From: JANXSS01 sp025356535
GTDB taxonomy: Bacteria; Pseudomonadota; Gammaproteobacteria; Burkholderiales; Burkholderiaceae_D
DNA length: 64,000 bases
Reading direction: 5' to 3'
Assembly (NCBI GenBank): GCA_043762325.1
Contig: JAYUMU010000174.1
Location: 1-64,000, forward strand
Part shown: positions 45,140 through 54,704 of the stretch, one piece after another
Position numbering within the stretch: position 1 is the stretch's first letter
How the letters are laid out: each line of letters opens with the position of its first letter
The notes under the pieces: model-generated
The model's database searches: none
The model's input: only the letters and a program-made list of their open reading frames with translations
What the model was told of the DNA's origin: nothing
Made by a program: the position numbers and the translations under genes

Positions 45140-45415
45140 TCCTGTCGCGCAAAAGGTGGGACAAAGCGCGACCGGGTTTTAAAAATACCTGAGCCGGGGG
45201 GGCGAAGATATGTGCGAAGCTTTGCACTGCCCGTGCTACAGTCTTTTTTGTTGAAAAAATTACATCGGTCGGGAAGGCGGCAGCGCACCCTCCATGTTCG
45301 TCCGGTTGCAGGCAGGATGAGTCTGCGCGCTGCAGCCGGTAACGCGTATCAAAAGAAAAAACAAACGGAGCAAAGCGGGCAACTCAATAACAACAGCGCA
45401 ACGAGGAGGCAACCG

Positions 45416-46732
45416 ATGGACCAACAAGACAAAGTCAAACAGGTCGTTGAGGCGTCAAAGAGCGAACTGCAGGCACGCAGTTCGATGACACATGACTCGG
45501 GGCGCAGGTCGTTTCTGCGTAACTCGCTGGCAGCCGCCGGCGGCATCGGTGCGGCAGGTGCGGGCGCAACGGCCGCTGCCGAAGCGCTGGCGGTTGCCGA
45601 CTCCAGCAAGAAGATGGGCCGGCCGATTCCGCCGGAAGAATACGGCATGCCGTCGAAATACGAAGCGCGGGTCAAGCGGCGGCGCAGCGATGTCCTGGTC
45701 AACAAGCAGAACTTCTCGGACTGGAGCATGACGCCGCTGCATCAGCAGCAGGGCATGACCACGCCCAACGGCCTGATCTACGAGCGGCACCACAACGGCG
45801 TGCCGGACATCGATCCGGACCAGCATGCCCTGGTCATTCACGGCATGGTCAGAAAGCCGCTCAAGCTGTCGATGTCGGACCTGATGCGCTACCCGTCGGT
45901 GTCGAAGTTCTACTTCATGGAATGCTCCGGCAACGGCCTGACCGACTGGCTCAAGCCCGCCTCCAAAACCGTGCAGCAGTCCCACGGCCTGCTGTGCTGC
46001 GCGCAGTGGACGGGCGTGCCGGTCTCCTGGGTGCTCGACGAAGCCGGCCTGCTGCCGGAAGCGAAATGGCTGGTGGCCGAAGGTGCGGACGGCTCCGGCC
46101 ACCTGCGCAGCATTCCGGTTGAAAAAATGCTCGATGACGCCTTGCTGGTATACGCCTCCAACGGCGAGATGCTGCGCGCCGAAAATGGCTATCCCCTGCG
46201 GCTTTTCATTCCTGGATGGGAAGGCAATGTCTCGATCAAATGGCTGCGGCGCATCAAGGCCGGCACCGAGCCCTGGCATGTGCGCGGCGAAACCGCACGC
46301 TATACCGACCCCATGCCCGACGGCATGTGGCGCCAGTTCAGCTTCGTCATGGAAGCCAAGTCGGTGGTGACGAAGCCATCGGGCGGCATGAACCTGCAGC
46401 GCGGCTTCAACGAGATCGAGGGCTTTGCCTGGTCGGGCAGCGGCCGCATCAAGGCGGTGGACGTCACGGTGGACGGCGGCAAGACCTGGCAGGAAGCCCG
46501 GCTCGAGGAGCCGGTGCTCGACAAGTGCCTCACGCGCTTCCGCTTGCCCTGGACCTGGCAGGGCGCCCCGGCCGTCATTGCAAGCCGGGCAGTCGACAGC
46601 ACCGGTTATGTTCAGCCGACCGTGGAAGACATCAAGAAATCGCGCGCGATCACCGGCTTTGTCCAGCATGGCAATGGCGTGTTTCCCTGGAAGGTGGCGG
46701 CAAACGGCGAGGTGACAAATGGCATCGGCTAA
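45416..46732 (+). CDS. soxC: SoxC-like sulfane/sulfite dehydrogenase molybdopterin subunit
   Basis: A 438-residue protein after a strong AGGAGG site. A twin-arginine signal (GRRSFLRNSLAAAGG, Arg31-32) precedes the sulfite-oxidase fold with Mo-ligating C170 in MECSGNG and the dimerisation domain. The length and the long N-terminal segment fit SoxC rather than SorA. SoxC normally works with SoxD in the thiosulfate-oxidising multienzyme system, but no soxXYZAB genes are present in this window. It may oxidise another sulfur substrate here. Confidence 0.8.
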   Translation: MDQQDKVKQVVEASKSELQARSSMTHDSGRRSFLRNSLAAAGGIGAAGAGATAAAEALAVADSSKKMGRPIPPEEYGMPSKYEARVKRRRSDVLVNKQNFSDWSMTPLHQQQGMTTPNGLIYERHHNGVPDIDPDQHALVIHGMVRKPLKLSMSDLMRYPSVSKFYFMECSGNGLTDWLKPASKTVQQSHGLLCCAQWTGVPVSWVLDEAGLLPEAKWLVAEGADGSGHLRSIPVEKMLDDALLVYASNGEMLRAENGYPLRLFIPGWEGNVSIKWLRRIKAGTEPWHVRGETARYTDPMPDGMWRQFSFVMEAKSVVTKPSGGMNLQRGFNEIEGFAWSGSGRIKAVDVTVDGGKTWQEARLEEPVLDKCLTRFRLPWTWQGAPAVIASRAVDSTGYVQPTVEDIKKSRAITGFVQHGNGVFPWKVAANGEVTNGIG

Positions 46733-47330
46733 GACAATCGCAAGAACCCTGTTGCTGCTGGCGCCGCTGGTCGGGCTGGCGGCGTGCATGGCGATCCCGT
46801 CGACCCAGGCGGGCCATGCCTCGCAGGCGCCGCCCGGTGCCGCCTTCGGCAAACCGGTGTCGGAGCAGGACCTGGCGAGCTGGGACATCGACATCCGCAC
46901 CAAGGATGGAATTGGCCTGCCGCCCGGCAAAGGCGACGCGGTTCTGGGCCGCGCCGTCTTCGAGCAGCAATGCATCGCCTGCCACGGCGAGAAGGCGAAA
47001 GGCGGTCCGGTGTTTGGCACCATGGTCGGCGGCATCGGCTCGTTCAAGACCAATACCCGCGTGCTGACGCCGGGAAGCATGTATCCGTATGCGCCGATCC
47101 TGTTCGACTACATACGACGTGCCATGCCGATGAACGCGCCGCAATCGCTGACCAATGACCAGGTCTATGCGGTGTCGGCGTACATCCTGCATCTCAACGG
47201 ACTGGTTGGCGAAAGCGATCAGCTCAATGCGCAGACCATGCCGGCCATCGTGATGCCGAACCGGAATGGGTTTATCGTCGACGACCGTCCCGACACGTCG
47301 GCGGTGCGTTGCATGACGAACTGCAAGTAA
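46719..47330 (+). CDS. soxD: SoxD-like diheme/monoheme cytochrome c partner
   Basis: A 203-residue cytochrome c starting 14 bases inside the end of the SoxC-like gene. The N-terminus carries a lipobox-like LAAC (Cys23), so it may be lipid-anchored. One heme site is CIACH (C85, C88, H89), with distal Met candidates in GSMYPYAP and RRAMPMN. SoxD proteins of the classic type carry two hemes; this one shows a single CxxCH, so it is the short form. It accepts electrons from the molybdenum subunit. Confidence 0.78.
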   Translation: MASAKTIARTLLLLAPLVGLAACMAIPSTQAGHASQAPPGAAFGKPVSEQDLASWDIDIRTKDGIGLPPGKGDAVLGRAVFEQQCIACHGEKAKGGPVFGTMVGGIGSFKTNTRVLTPGSMYPYAPILFDYIRRAMPMNAPQSLTNDQVYAVSAYILHLNGLVGESDQLNAQTMPAIVMPNRNGFIVDDRPDTSAVRCMTNCK

Positions 47331-47348
47331 GCATCGGCCGACCGTCAT

Positions 47349-47380
47349 GCGGGCCGCAGGCAATCGCGCCTGCGGCCCGC
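47349..47380. terminator. strong hairpin between convergent genes
   Basis: Perfect 13-base inverted repeat GCGGGCCGCAGGC / GCCTGCGGCCCGC with a six-base loop and no T tract. It sits between the soxD end and the end of the minus-strand solute-binding protein gene and may act on both transcripts. Confidence 0.6.
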
Positions 47381-47437
47381 GTGGCGCCGGTCGCACCGGT
47401 TTCGCAAGCTGCTGCCGGTCGCTGCCCTACCTTGACA

Positions 47438-48652
47438 TCACTTCCACAGGGCGCACTTCGACTCCGCCCTGGTGGTAAAGGCTTTCTCGCCCGGCACCCG
47501 CGCCACGACGCGATAATAATCCCACGGATACTTCGACTCGGCCGACTTCTTGACCTGCATCAGGTACATCTCGTGGATCATGCGGCCGTCGGCGCGGATG
47601 TAGGCATCCTTGGCGAACATGTCGTTGATCCGGTTGGTCTTGAGCGCGGCCATCACCTTCTCGCCGTCATCCGTGCCGGCCGATTTCACCGCCTTCAGGT
47701 AAGTCATCGTTGCCGAATAATCCGCGGCGTGCGTGGACGACGGTTGCTTCTTCATCTTTTCGAAATAGCGTTTCGCCCAGGCCCGGCTTTCGGGGTTGAG
47801 GTCCCAGTACCAGGCGTCGGCCAGGTACATGTCCTGCGTCAGGCCCAGTCCGAGCGCATGCACGTCCGTGATGAACATCAGAAGCCCGGCCAGCTTCATG
47901 GTTTTCGTGATGCCGAACTCGTTTGCCGCCTTGATGGAATTGATGGTGTCGCCGCCCGAATTGGCGAGCGCGAGGATCTTTGCCTTCGACGCCTGTGCCT
48001 GCAGCATGAACGAGCCGAAGTCTGCCGCATTCAGGGGGTGCCGCACGCTGCCGACGACCTTGCCGCCGGCGGCCGTGACGACCTCGGAGGCGTCCTTCTC
48101 CAGCGCGCTGCCGAAGGCATAGTCAGCAGTCAGGAAGTACCACGAGTCGCCGTCCTGCTTGACGATGGCGGCACCGGCGACCTTGGACAGGGCCACCGTG
48201 TCGTAGGAGTAGTGCACCGTGTACGGCGTACAGTCTTCGTTGGTGAAGCGGGCAGCACCTGCCGAGACCACGATGATCGGTTTTTTCTTGTCCGCCGCGA
48301 TCTTGTTCATCGCCAGTGCGGCGCCGGAATTGGTGCCGCCGATCAGCACGTCGACACCCTGCTGATCGATCCATTCGCGCGCCTTGCTCGCTGCCACGTC
48401 GGCCTTGTTCTGGTGGTCCGCAAAGACCAGTTCGATCTTCTTGCCGTTTACCGTGCCGCCGAAATCGGCGATCGCCATCCTGATCGCCTCGACGCCGCCC
48501 TGGCCGTCGATGTCGGAGTACAGGCCCGAGATGTCCGTGATGAAGCCGATCTTGACGACGTCGCCGGAAATCTGTGCTGCGCCCGGCAGGGGTGTGCCGA
48601 GCGTTCCGGCAGCAAGCATGATGCCGGTAATGCGTTTTAGGACTGCATGCAT
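47438..48652 (-). CDS. Leu/Ile/Val-type ABC transporter substrate-binding protein
   Basis: A 404-residue exported protein with a signal peptide (cut near PGAAQ) and the family-1/6 fold of branched-chain amino acid binding proteins (VVKIGFITDISGLYSDIDG, VLIGGTNSGAALAM). Relatives often bind aromatic acids, short-chain acids or amides. No permease or ATPase genes adjoin it, so it must share transporter parts encoded elsewhere. It is on the same strand as the acyl-CoA genes but 110 bases from the nearest. Confidence 0.85.
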   Translation of the reverse strand: MHAVLKRITGIMLAAGTLGTPLPGAAQISGDVVKIGFITDISGLYSDIDGQGGVEAIRMAIADFGGTVNGKKIELVFADHQNKADVAASKAREWIDQQGVDVLIGGTNSGAALAMNKIAADKKKPIIVVSAGAARFTNEDCTPYTVHYSYDTVALSKVAGAAIVKQDGDSWYFLTADYAFGSALEKDASEVVTAAGGKVVGSVRHPLNAADFGSFMLQAQASKAKILALANSGGDTINSIKAANEFGITKTMKLAGLLMFITDVHALGLGLTQDMYLADAWYWDLNPESRAWAKRYFEKMKKQPSSTHAADYSATMTYLKAVKSAGTDDGEKVMAALKTNRINDMFAKDAYIRADGRMIHEMYLMQVKKSAESKYPWDYYRVVARVPGEKAFTTRAESKCALWK

Positions 48653-48763
48653 TTTCTGTCCCCGTAGGTTATTTTTTTAATTGAACATCTGACGCGACCA
48701 TCTCTGACCCGTCGCCGAGGGCTCCGCCGCAAGCACGCAGCGAGGCCCCCGTCGCGGTCCTGC

Positions 48764-49759
<996 letters not shown>

Positions 49760-49847
49760 GTGTGGCCTTCAAGTCGAAACTGCGGGATGGAAAAACGCAG
49801 GACCGGCCGCTGCCGGTCGTGCGAGTACATGCAATGAGGCGGGGATG

Positions 49848-50495
49848 TCAGCCCGTTACCGCCGGCTCGAGCGTATGGTTGAAAAACACGTCGGTGACGA
49901 TGTCGAGCGAGATGGCGGAGCGCTCCAGCTTTGCGCACAGCACCGCCCCTTCCCAGGCGCACCAGAAAAAATGCGAGAGCGTGGCGGCGGCAACCGGTGT
50001 GCGGATTTCGCCGCCATCCCTGGCTTGCTGCAGGCACTCGGCAAAACGCGCCCGCCACTGCCGCAGGACCGCAAGCAGAACCACCCGAAAATTTTCTTCG
50101 AGACTGGCCAGTTCCTGGCCCAGGTTGCCGACCAGGCAGCCGCGCTTGAAATCGAAGCGCTTTACGCCCGCAGACGCCTCGTCGGCAAACGCCTTCAACC
50201 GTGCCAGGGGGGTTTTCTCCGTATCGCCCAGAATGCGTTCGAGCTTGCGCGAGAAGTACCCGCCGTAGTTGCCGATGACGGCGATCGCAAATTCTTCCTT
50301 GCTGCTGAAATAGTAGTAGAACGACCCCTTGGGAATGTCGGCGGCCTGCACGATTTCATCCAGACCGGTGCTGCCGAAGCCTTTCTGCGTGAAGATCACG
50401 GTGCCGATATTGATCAGGGCTGCGCGCTTGTCGACGCGGCGGCGCGGCGCTGCTGCCCTGGTGTTCGGTGCTTGATCGGTCATGTCCTTGTCCAT
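49848..50495 (-). CDS. TetR-family repressor
   Basis: A 215-residue TetR protein: helix-turn-helix in residues about 25-70 (TVIFTQKGFGSTGLDEIVQAAD and GSFYYYFSSKEEFA) then a ligand domain with Cys- and Arg-rich helices. It lies between the reductase and transporter genes of the acyl-CoA block. A near-perfect palindrome at the far promoter of the block (54148-54163) is a plausible operator. An acyl-CoA or the acid substrate is the likely inducer. Confidence 0.85.
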   Translation of the reverse strand: MDKDMTDQAPNTRAAAPRRRVDKRAALINIGTVIFTQKGFGSTGLDEIVQAADIPKGSFYYYFSSKEEFAIAVIGNYGGYFSRKLERILGDTEKTPLARLKAFADEASAGVKRFDFKRGCLVGNLGQELASLEENFRVVLLAVLRQWRARFAECLQQARDGGEIRTPVAAATLSHFFWCAWEGAVLCAKLERSAISLDIVTDVFFNHTLEPAVTG

Positions 50496-50506
50496 CTGTA
50501 ATGTGC

Positions 50507-51721
50507 CTACCTTGTCGCGTCGTTGCCGTCATGCGCCGGCATGCCGGCGGGGGCGGGTGGCCGGAGCAGGCGGCGCATGCAGAGCAGGCCGAGCACCGGC
50601 CCCGGCAACAGGAGCCACGCGACCCTGGCGCCAAGGGAGGCGTAGGCCGATGTGGCAATCACGATCGAAAACGTCGTCAACAGAAAGCCCAGGCTGTTCT
50701 GGATAGCCAGTGCGCTGCCGACCGCCTCGCGCGGACAGGCCTTCACCGACATGGCGGAGAACTGCGGCGAATCGGCCACCACGGCCACGCCCCAGACCAG
50801 CAGCAGGCACAGCTTCCACGGCGTCGGCCAGTCCTGCACCAGGGGAAACAGCAGGCAGATCGCGCCGGACGTCACCAGGGCCCACCAGGCCACCCGCGCA
50901 CTGCCGATGCGTTCGCTGATGACGCCACCGGCGATGCAGCCGATGGCGCCCACGCCGATGACGGCGAAGGCCCAGCCGGAAATGGTTGCGGCATCGTGCG
51001 CGGCGGCGCCAGCCAGCACGCCTGCCACCAGAATCGGCACCAGCGTCCAGAAGGCATACAGCTCCCACATGTGACCGAAGTAACCGAAGGTCGAGGCACG
51101 GAAATCGCGGTCGCGGAATGCGTGCAGGATGTTGCCACGCGCGGCATGCGTGCCGGGCGCGCGCAGCTTCAGGTGCGGGCCGTCGCCCATCGCGCCGATC
51201 ATCACGGCCGCGACGACCGCCAGCACGGAGGAGGTGAGGATCACGGCTTGCCACGATACGGTCGCGCCGGCCATGCGGATACCATGTGGCAGCGCCGTGC
51301 CGAGGGTAAGCATGCCGACCAGCAGGCCCAGGCTCCTGCCGGCATTCTGCGGGCTCCAGCTCACCACCAGTTTCATGCCCAGCGGGTAGATTCCGGCCAG
51401 CGACAGGCCGACTGCAAAGCGCAGCCAGAGCGCGCTGGAAAGATCCGTGCTCGCCAGCGCGAACAGGCCGTTGAACAACGCCCCGGCCAGGCTGCAAACT
51501 GCAAAGATCCGGCTTGCGGGAAACCGGTCGGCCAGGCCGCTGAAAGCAAAGACCAGCGTGCCGAGGATGAAGCCGCCCTGCACGGCGTTGGTCAGCCAGC
51601 CGATATCGGTCGGCGCCAGGTGCCACAGGCGGGTCAGGTCATCGGCTGCGCTGTTGGCGCTGAACCACAGCGAGGTGCCGAAGAGCTGCGCCAGGACGAT
51701 GACTGCGATCGGCTTGTTCAT
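50507..51721 (-). CDS. MFS transporter
   Basis: A 404-residue polytopic protein with about twelve spans and the MFS signature GGVISERIGSARVAWW between spans. The first half ends near the loop GDGPHLKLRAPG. The start overlaps the end of the enoyl-CoA hydratase gene (ATGA). Most likely it imports the acid that the acyl-CoA synthetase activates. Specificity cannot be read from the sequence. Confidence 0.85.
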   Translation of the reverse strand: MNKPIAVIVLAQLFGTSLWFSANSAADDLTRLWHLAPTDIGWLTNAVQGGFILGTLVFAFSGLADRFPASRIFAVCSLAGALFNGLFALASTDLSSALWLRFAVGLSLAGIYPLGMKLVVSWSPQNAGRSLGLLVGMLTLGTALPHGIRMAGATVSWQAVILTSSVLAVVAAVMIGAMGDGPHLKLRAPGTHAARGNILHAFRDRDFRASTFGYFGHMWELYAFWTLVPILVAGVLAGAAAHDAATISGWAFAVIGVGAIGCIAGGVISERIGSARVAWWALVTSGAICLLFPLVQDWPTPWKLCLLLVWGVAVVADSPQFSAMSVKACPREAVGSALAIQNSLGFLLTTFSIVIATSAYASLGARVAWLLLPGPVLGLLCMRRLLRPPAPAGMPAHDGNDATR

Positions 51722-52545
51722 TCAGGCTTCGGGTCGGCGAAGCGGGCATCGCGCCAGGCGATCGCGCCGCGCATGCCGCGCTCGCGCGCCACATCCATGA
51801 AGGCGCGCTTGTCGGGCGAGCCGTGCGATTCGATCGTGTGGTCGATGTCGAGGGCGACCTTCAGCGACGACTGCATGCCCTGCAGTTCGTAGGTCCGGTT
51901 GATGGCTTTTTTCGTCTCCGTCACCACCATCGGGTCGGTCAGCGCAATGCCGCGCGCAATGCGCAGGGCGGTCTCCAGGTGGGTGCCGGGCGCAACCATC
52001 CGGCTGATGAAACCCATGCGCAACGCGTCGCGCGCGCTGATCTTGTCCTCGCCGGTGAAGATGATGTCCTTTGCCTGCTTCGGGCCGGTCATCCAGGGCA
52101 GCAGCATGGTGACGATGCCTGCGCCGAATTTCAGTTCCGGCTCGCCAAAGACCGCGTCCTCGCCCGCCACGGTGATGTCGCACGAGAGCGCGATTTCGAA
52201 TGCGCCGGCCATGCAGGCGCCGTGGACAGCGGCGATCGTCGGCTTCGGACTGTTCCAGAACCGCATGGTGGTGTTGAAGTCGAGGTCGAGGATCTCGCGC
52301 CAGACGGCCGCGCCTTCGGGCCTGCTTTCCATCTGCGCCTTCAGGTCGAAGCCGGATGAAAAAGCGCGCCCGGCGCCGCTGACGACGATGACGCGTATCG
52401 CAGCGTCGGCCTCGGCCAGGTCCATCGCCTGGTTGATTTCGATGAGGGTCGCCTTGTCGAGTGCATTGAGGCGTTCCGGGCGGTTCAGGGTGATGCGGGC
52501 AATCTTGTCCTTGCACTCGAACAGGATTGAAGAGAAGTCAGGCAT
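51718..52545 (-). CDS. enoyl-CoA hydratase/isomerase family protein
   Basis: A 275-residue crotonase-fold protein. The oxyanion-hole region HGACMAGAFEIAL and both glutamates of hydratases, E117 and E137 (FGEPELKFG), are retained, which supports hydratase activity. It hydrates or dehydrates a CoA ester in the pathway encoded by this block. It overlaps the transporter gene by four bases and is nine bases from the synthetase gene. Confidence 0.85.
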   Translation of the reverse strand: MPDFSSILFECKDKIARITLNRPERLNALDKATLIEINQAMDLAEADAAIRVIVVSGAGRAFSSGFDLKAQMESRPEGAAVWREILDLDFNTTMRFWNSPKPTIAAVHGACMAGAFEIALSCDITVAGEDAVFGEPELKFGAGIVTMLLPWMTGPKQAKDIIFTGEDKISARDALRMGFISRMVAPGTHLETALRIARGIALTDPMVVTETKKAINRTYELQGMQSSLKVALDIDHTIESHGSPDKRAFMDVARERGMRGAIAWRDARFADPKPE

Positions 52546-52554
52546 GGCGTGCTT

Positions 52555-54048
52555 TCAAAGAGGTTTGGCCGACAGGTCCGCCGGCGCGATGGCGCCGGCC
52601 AGGATCAGGGACTTCAGGCTGGCCCGGTCGGCCTTGCCGGTTCGCCCCAGCGGCAATTCGTCGAGCAGATAATAGACATCGGGTTGCTTGAATCGCTCCA
52701 GCCTGTCACCCAGAAACGGCCCCAGCAGGGACTGGTCGAAAGGCGCGCCGCCGCGCAGCACCAGCAGGGCATGGATGCGCTCGCCCAGCAGCGCGTCGGG
52801 CACGCCGACGACCATCGCAGCGAGCACGTCGGGATGGCCGCACAGGACCTGTTCGATCTCGACCGGCGTCACCTTGTTGCCGCCGCGGCTGATGATTTCC
52901 TTGCTGCGTCCCATCAGTTCGACCACGTCGTCGCCGGCCATGCGGGCCAGGTCGCCGGTGCGGAACCAGCCCTCGGAAAAAGCCGCCGCCGTCAGCGCCG
53001 GCTCGTCGAGATAGCCGTTCATGAGATACGGGCTGCGCAGCTGCAGCTCACCGATGGCGCCGGCCGCCGGCGGCAGCCCGTCGTCGCCGACGAGCCTGAA
53101 TTGCACGTTCGGCGCGACCCGGCCGATGCAGCCGGGATGGATGGCAAAGTCCGCCGGAAAGGCGAAGAAATCGCAGGTCGCCGTCTCGGTCAGGCCATAG
53201 ATGTCGATCAGGGCCGAGCCGTCGAAACGCTGGCGGATGGCGTGGGCAAGCGAATGCCCGAGCGACTCGCCGCCGATCAGGATCTGGCGCAGACTGCCCG
53301 CGCGGTTGAGGGCGTCGATGCGGCCGACCAGGTCGGGCCGGGAAAACAGCACCCGCATCATGGTCGGCACCATGCCGACGCGGGTGATGCGCTCGTCGTG
53401 CAGCGTCTGCAGGAACTGGAGCGGCTCGAACTTCTCCTGCATCACGAGGGTGCCGCCCTTCAGAAGCGTCAGCAGGCTGATCCACAGGCCGAAACTGAAG
53501 GTGATGTTGAGCACCAGTAATGAACGTTCGCCCGGCGCGAAGTTCAAGAGGCGGTCGATCTGCTGCATCTTGCCGTGGAATGCATCGTGCGTGACGACGA
53601 CGCCTTTCGGCGTGCCGGTCGAGCCGGACGTGAAGATGACGAATGCCGCGTCGTTGAGCAGTGGCCGAAACGGCGGTGCGGTCGGCGCAATCGCAGAGAC
53701 GATCCGATCGGTTCCGGCCAGCGCCTGCATGTCCACCAGGAAGCGCGCGCCGGACTTTGCCCGCCCGCTTGCTACAGCCGCCGCCGGCGTCGTCCGGTGG
53801 ACCGGCACGGCCACGCCGCCGGCCAGCCAGACGCCCAGCAAGGCCGCAAGGTCCAGCCTGTCGTTGGAGACGTTGACGTGCACCGGTTCGTCGGCCTCGA
53901 TGCCCGCCGCATGGAGCGCCGTCGCTACCTCGCGCGCATGGGCGGCAAGGCCGGCATAACTCAGCACGCCGTCGCGCGAGGTCGCGGCGACGGCCGGCCC
54001 GAACGCCGCGCAGGCCGCTGCCAGATCGGTTGCCAGTCTTCCTGCCAT
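52555..54048 (-). CDS. class I adenylate-forming acyl-CoA synthetase
   Basis: A 497-residue AMP-forming ligase. AMP-binding loop FTSGSTGTPKGV at about residue 137, YGLTETATC, WFRTGDLARM and the C-terminal Lys motif LPLGRTGKADR. The relatively short length fits medium- or aryl-acid CoA ligases. It is the first gene of the minus-strand acyl-CoA block, behind a candidate TetR operator. Substrate unknown. Confidence 0.88.
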   Translation of the reverse strand: MAGRLATDLAAACAAFGPAVAATSRDGVLSYAGLAAHAREVATALHAAGIEADEPVHVNVSNDRLDLAALLGVWLAGGVAVPVHRTTPAAAVASGRAKSGARFLVDMQALAGTDRIVSAIAPTAPPFRPLLNDAAFVIFTSGSTGTPKGVVVTHDAFHGKMQQIDRLLNFAPGERSLLVLNITFSFGLWISLLTLLKGGTLVMQEKFEPLQFLQTLHDERITRVGMVPTMMRVLFSRPDLVGRIDALNRAGSLRQILIGGESLGHSLAHAIRQRFDGSALIDIYGLTETATCDFFAFPADFAIHPGCIGRVAPNVQFRLVGDDGLPPAAGAIGELQLRSPYLMNGYLDEPALTAAAFSEGWFRTGDLARMAGDDVVELMGRSKEIISRGGNKVTPVEIEQVLCGHPDVLAAMVVGVPDALLGERIHALLVLRGGAPFDQSLLGPFLGDRLERFKQPDVYYLLDELPLGRTGKADRASLKSLILAGAIAPADLSAKPL

Positions 54049-54147
54049 GCGTTACCCCTGGTAAAACACGACGGCGCACGGTAGCTGACCCGGAACGCGC
54101 ACATGTCGATGCAATGAGATTTTTAAAAAAGGCAACTCAATAATAGT

Positions 54148-54163
54148 AGTCGACCGGTCAACT
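54148..54163. promoter_or_regulatory. TetR-type operator palindrome
   Basis: AGTCGACCGGTCAACT is palindromic at 14 of 16 positions and has the GACCGGTC core common in operators of TetR proteins that control acyl-CoA genes. It lies 100 bases before the acyl-CoA synthetase start. Confidence 0.6.
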
Positions 54164-54446
54164 TGCAAGTGCAAACTTGCATTGCGCACTGACGCACGCC
54201 GCGGCGATACCTTGCGGGCAGGGGCATTGCACCCCGGTTTGCCCGATCCTGCATGCGCGCGCGCCCCGGGAAAATGCGGCGCCAGCATATTTTCCAGGCG
54301 GTTTTCCCGTGCGCCGGAACCGGGTATGCACCCCTGCGTTTCGTCTCAGGACTTGCAGGCGCTCGACGTTTGCGGGGTATCCGGGCGACCAACCTGGTCA
54401 CAATTATTACAAAAAAAAGTAATTAATTGATTGGCGTGAAAATTGT

Positions 54447-54492
54447 TTGACTGGTAGGAAATTTAACGCGCATAATATGAAAAATTGTTTCC
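54447..54492 (+). promoter_or_regulatory. promoter and operator block of envelope module B
   Basis: TTGACT (54447-54452), an 18-base spacer and CATAAT (54471-54476) look like a sigma-70 promoter. ATGAAAAATTGTTTCC follows at 54477-54492 over the start of transcription. The block matches 34 of 46 positions of 62188-62233 upstream of the GcvT-like gene. The leader to the ATG at 54705 would be about 220 bases. Confidence 0.6.
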
Positions 54493-54704
54493 AAGAAGTA
54501 GCAAAATAATTTCCACAAAAATTATTTTCCCAGCTGCTGTTTTCTTTCCGTAACCACACGGGAGTGCTGCTTTTCATCGATGTCGCCGACCTCGACCCCT
54601 GACGGGACTTCGATCGTCGCATCAGGGATTACGCCGACGTTCGCCTTTTTACCGAGCCATTGTTTATTTGATTAATCAGGACAATTCTGAGAGGGATCTG
54701 TGCC

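Larger units (their letters stand above)
54049..54704. other. 656-base divergent regulatory region
   Basis: It separates the acyl-CoA block from envelope module B. From left to right it holds the TetR-type palindrome (54148-54163), another inverted repeat TGCAAGT / ACTTGCA (54164-54170 and 54175-54181), a promoter block for module B (54447-54492) and an AT-rich inverted repeat AAAATAATT / AATTATTTT (54503-54511, 54520-54528). TTTCC occurs at 54488, 54510 and 54526. No gene is supported in it. Confidence 0.6.

Noticed and set aside
54432..54447. A sigma-54-like TGGCGTGAAAATTGTT before module B
   Set aside because: It has GT where the -12 GC should be, and it overlaps a better sigma-70 block shared with another promoter.
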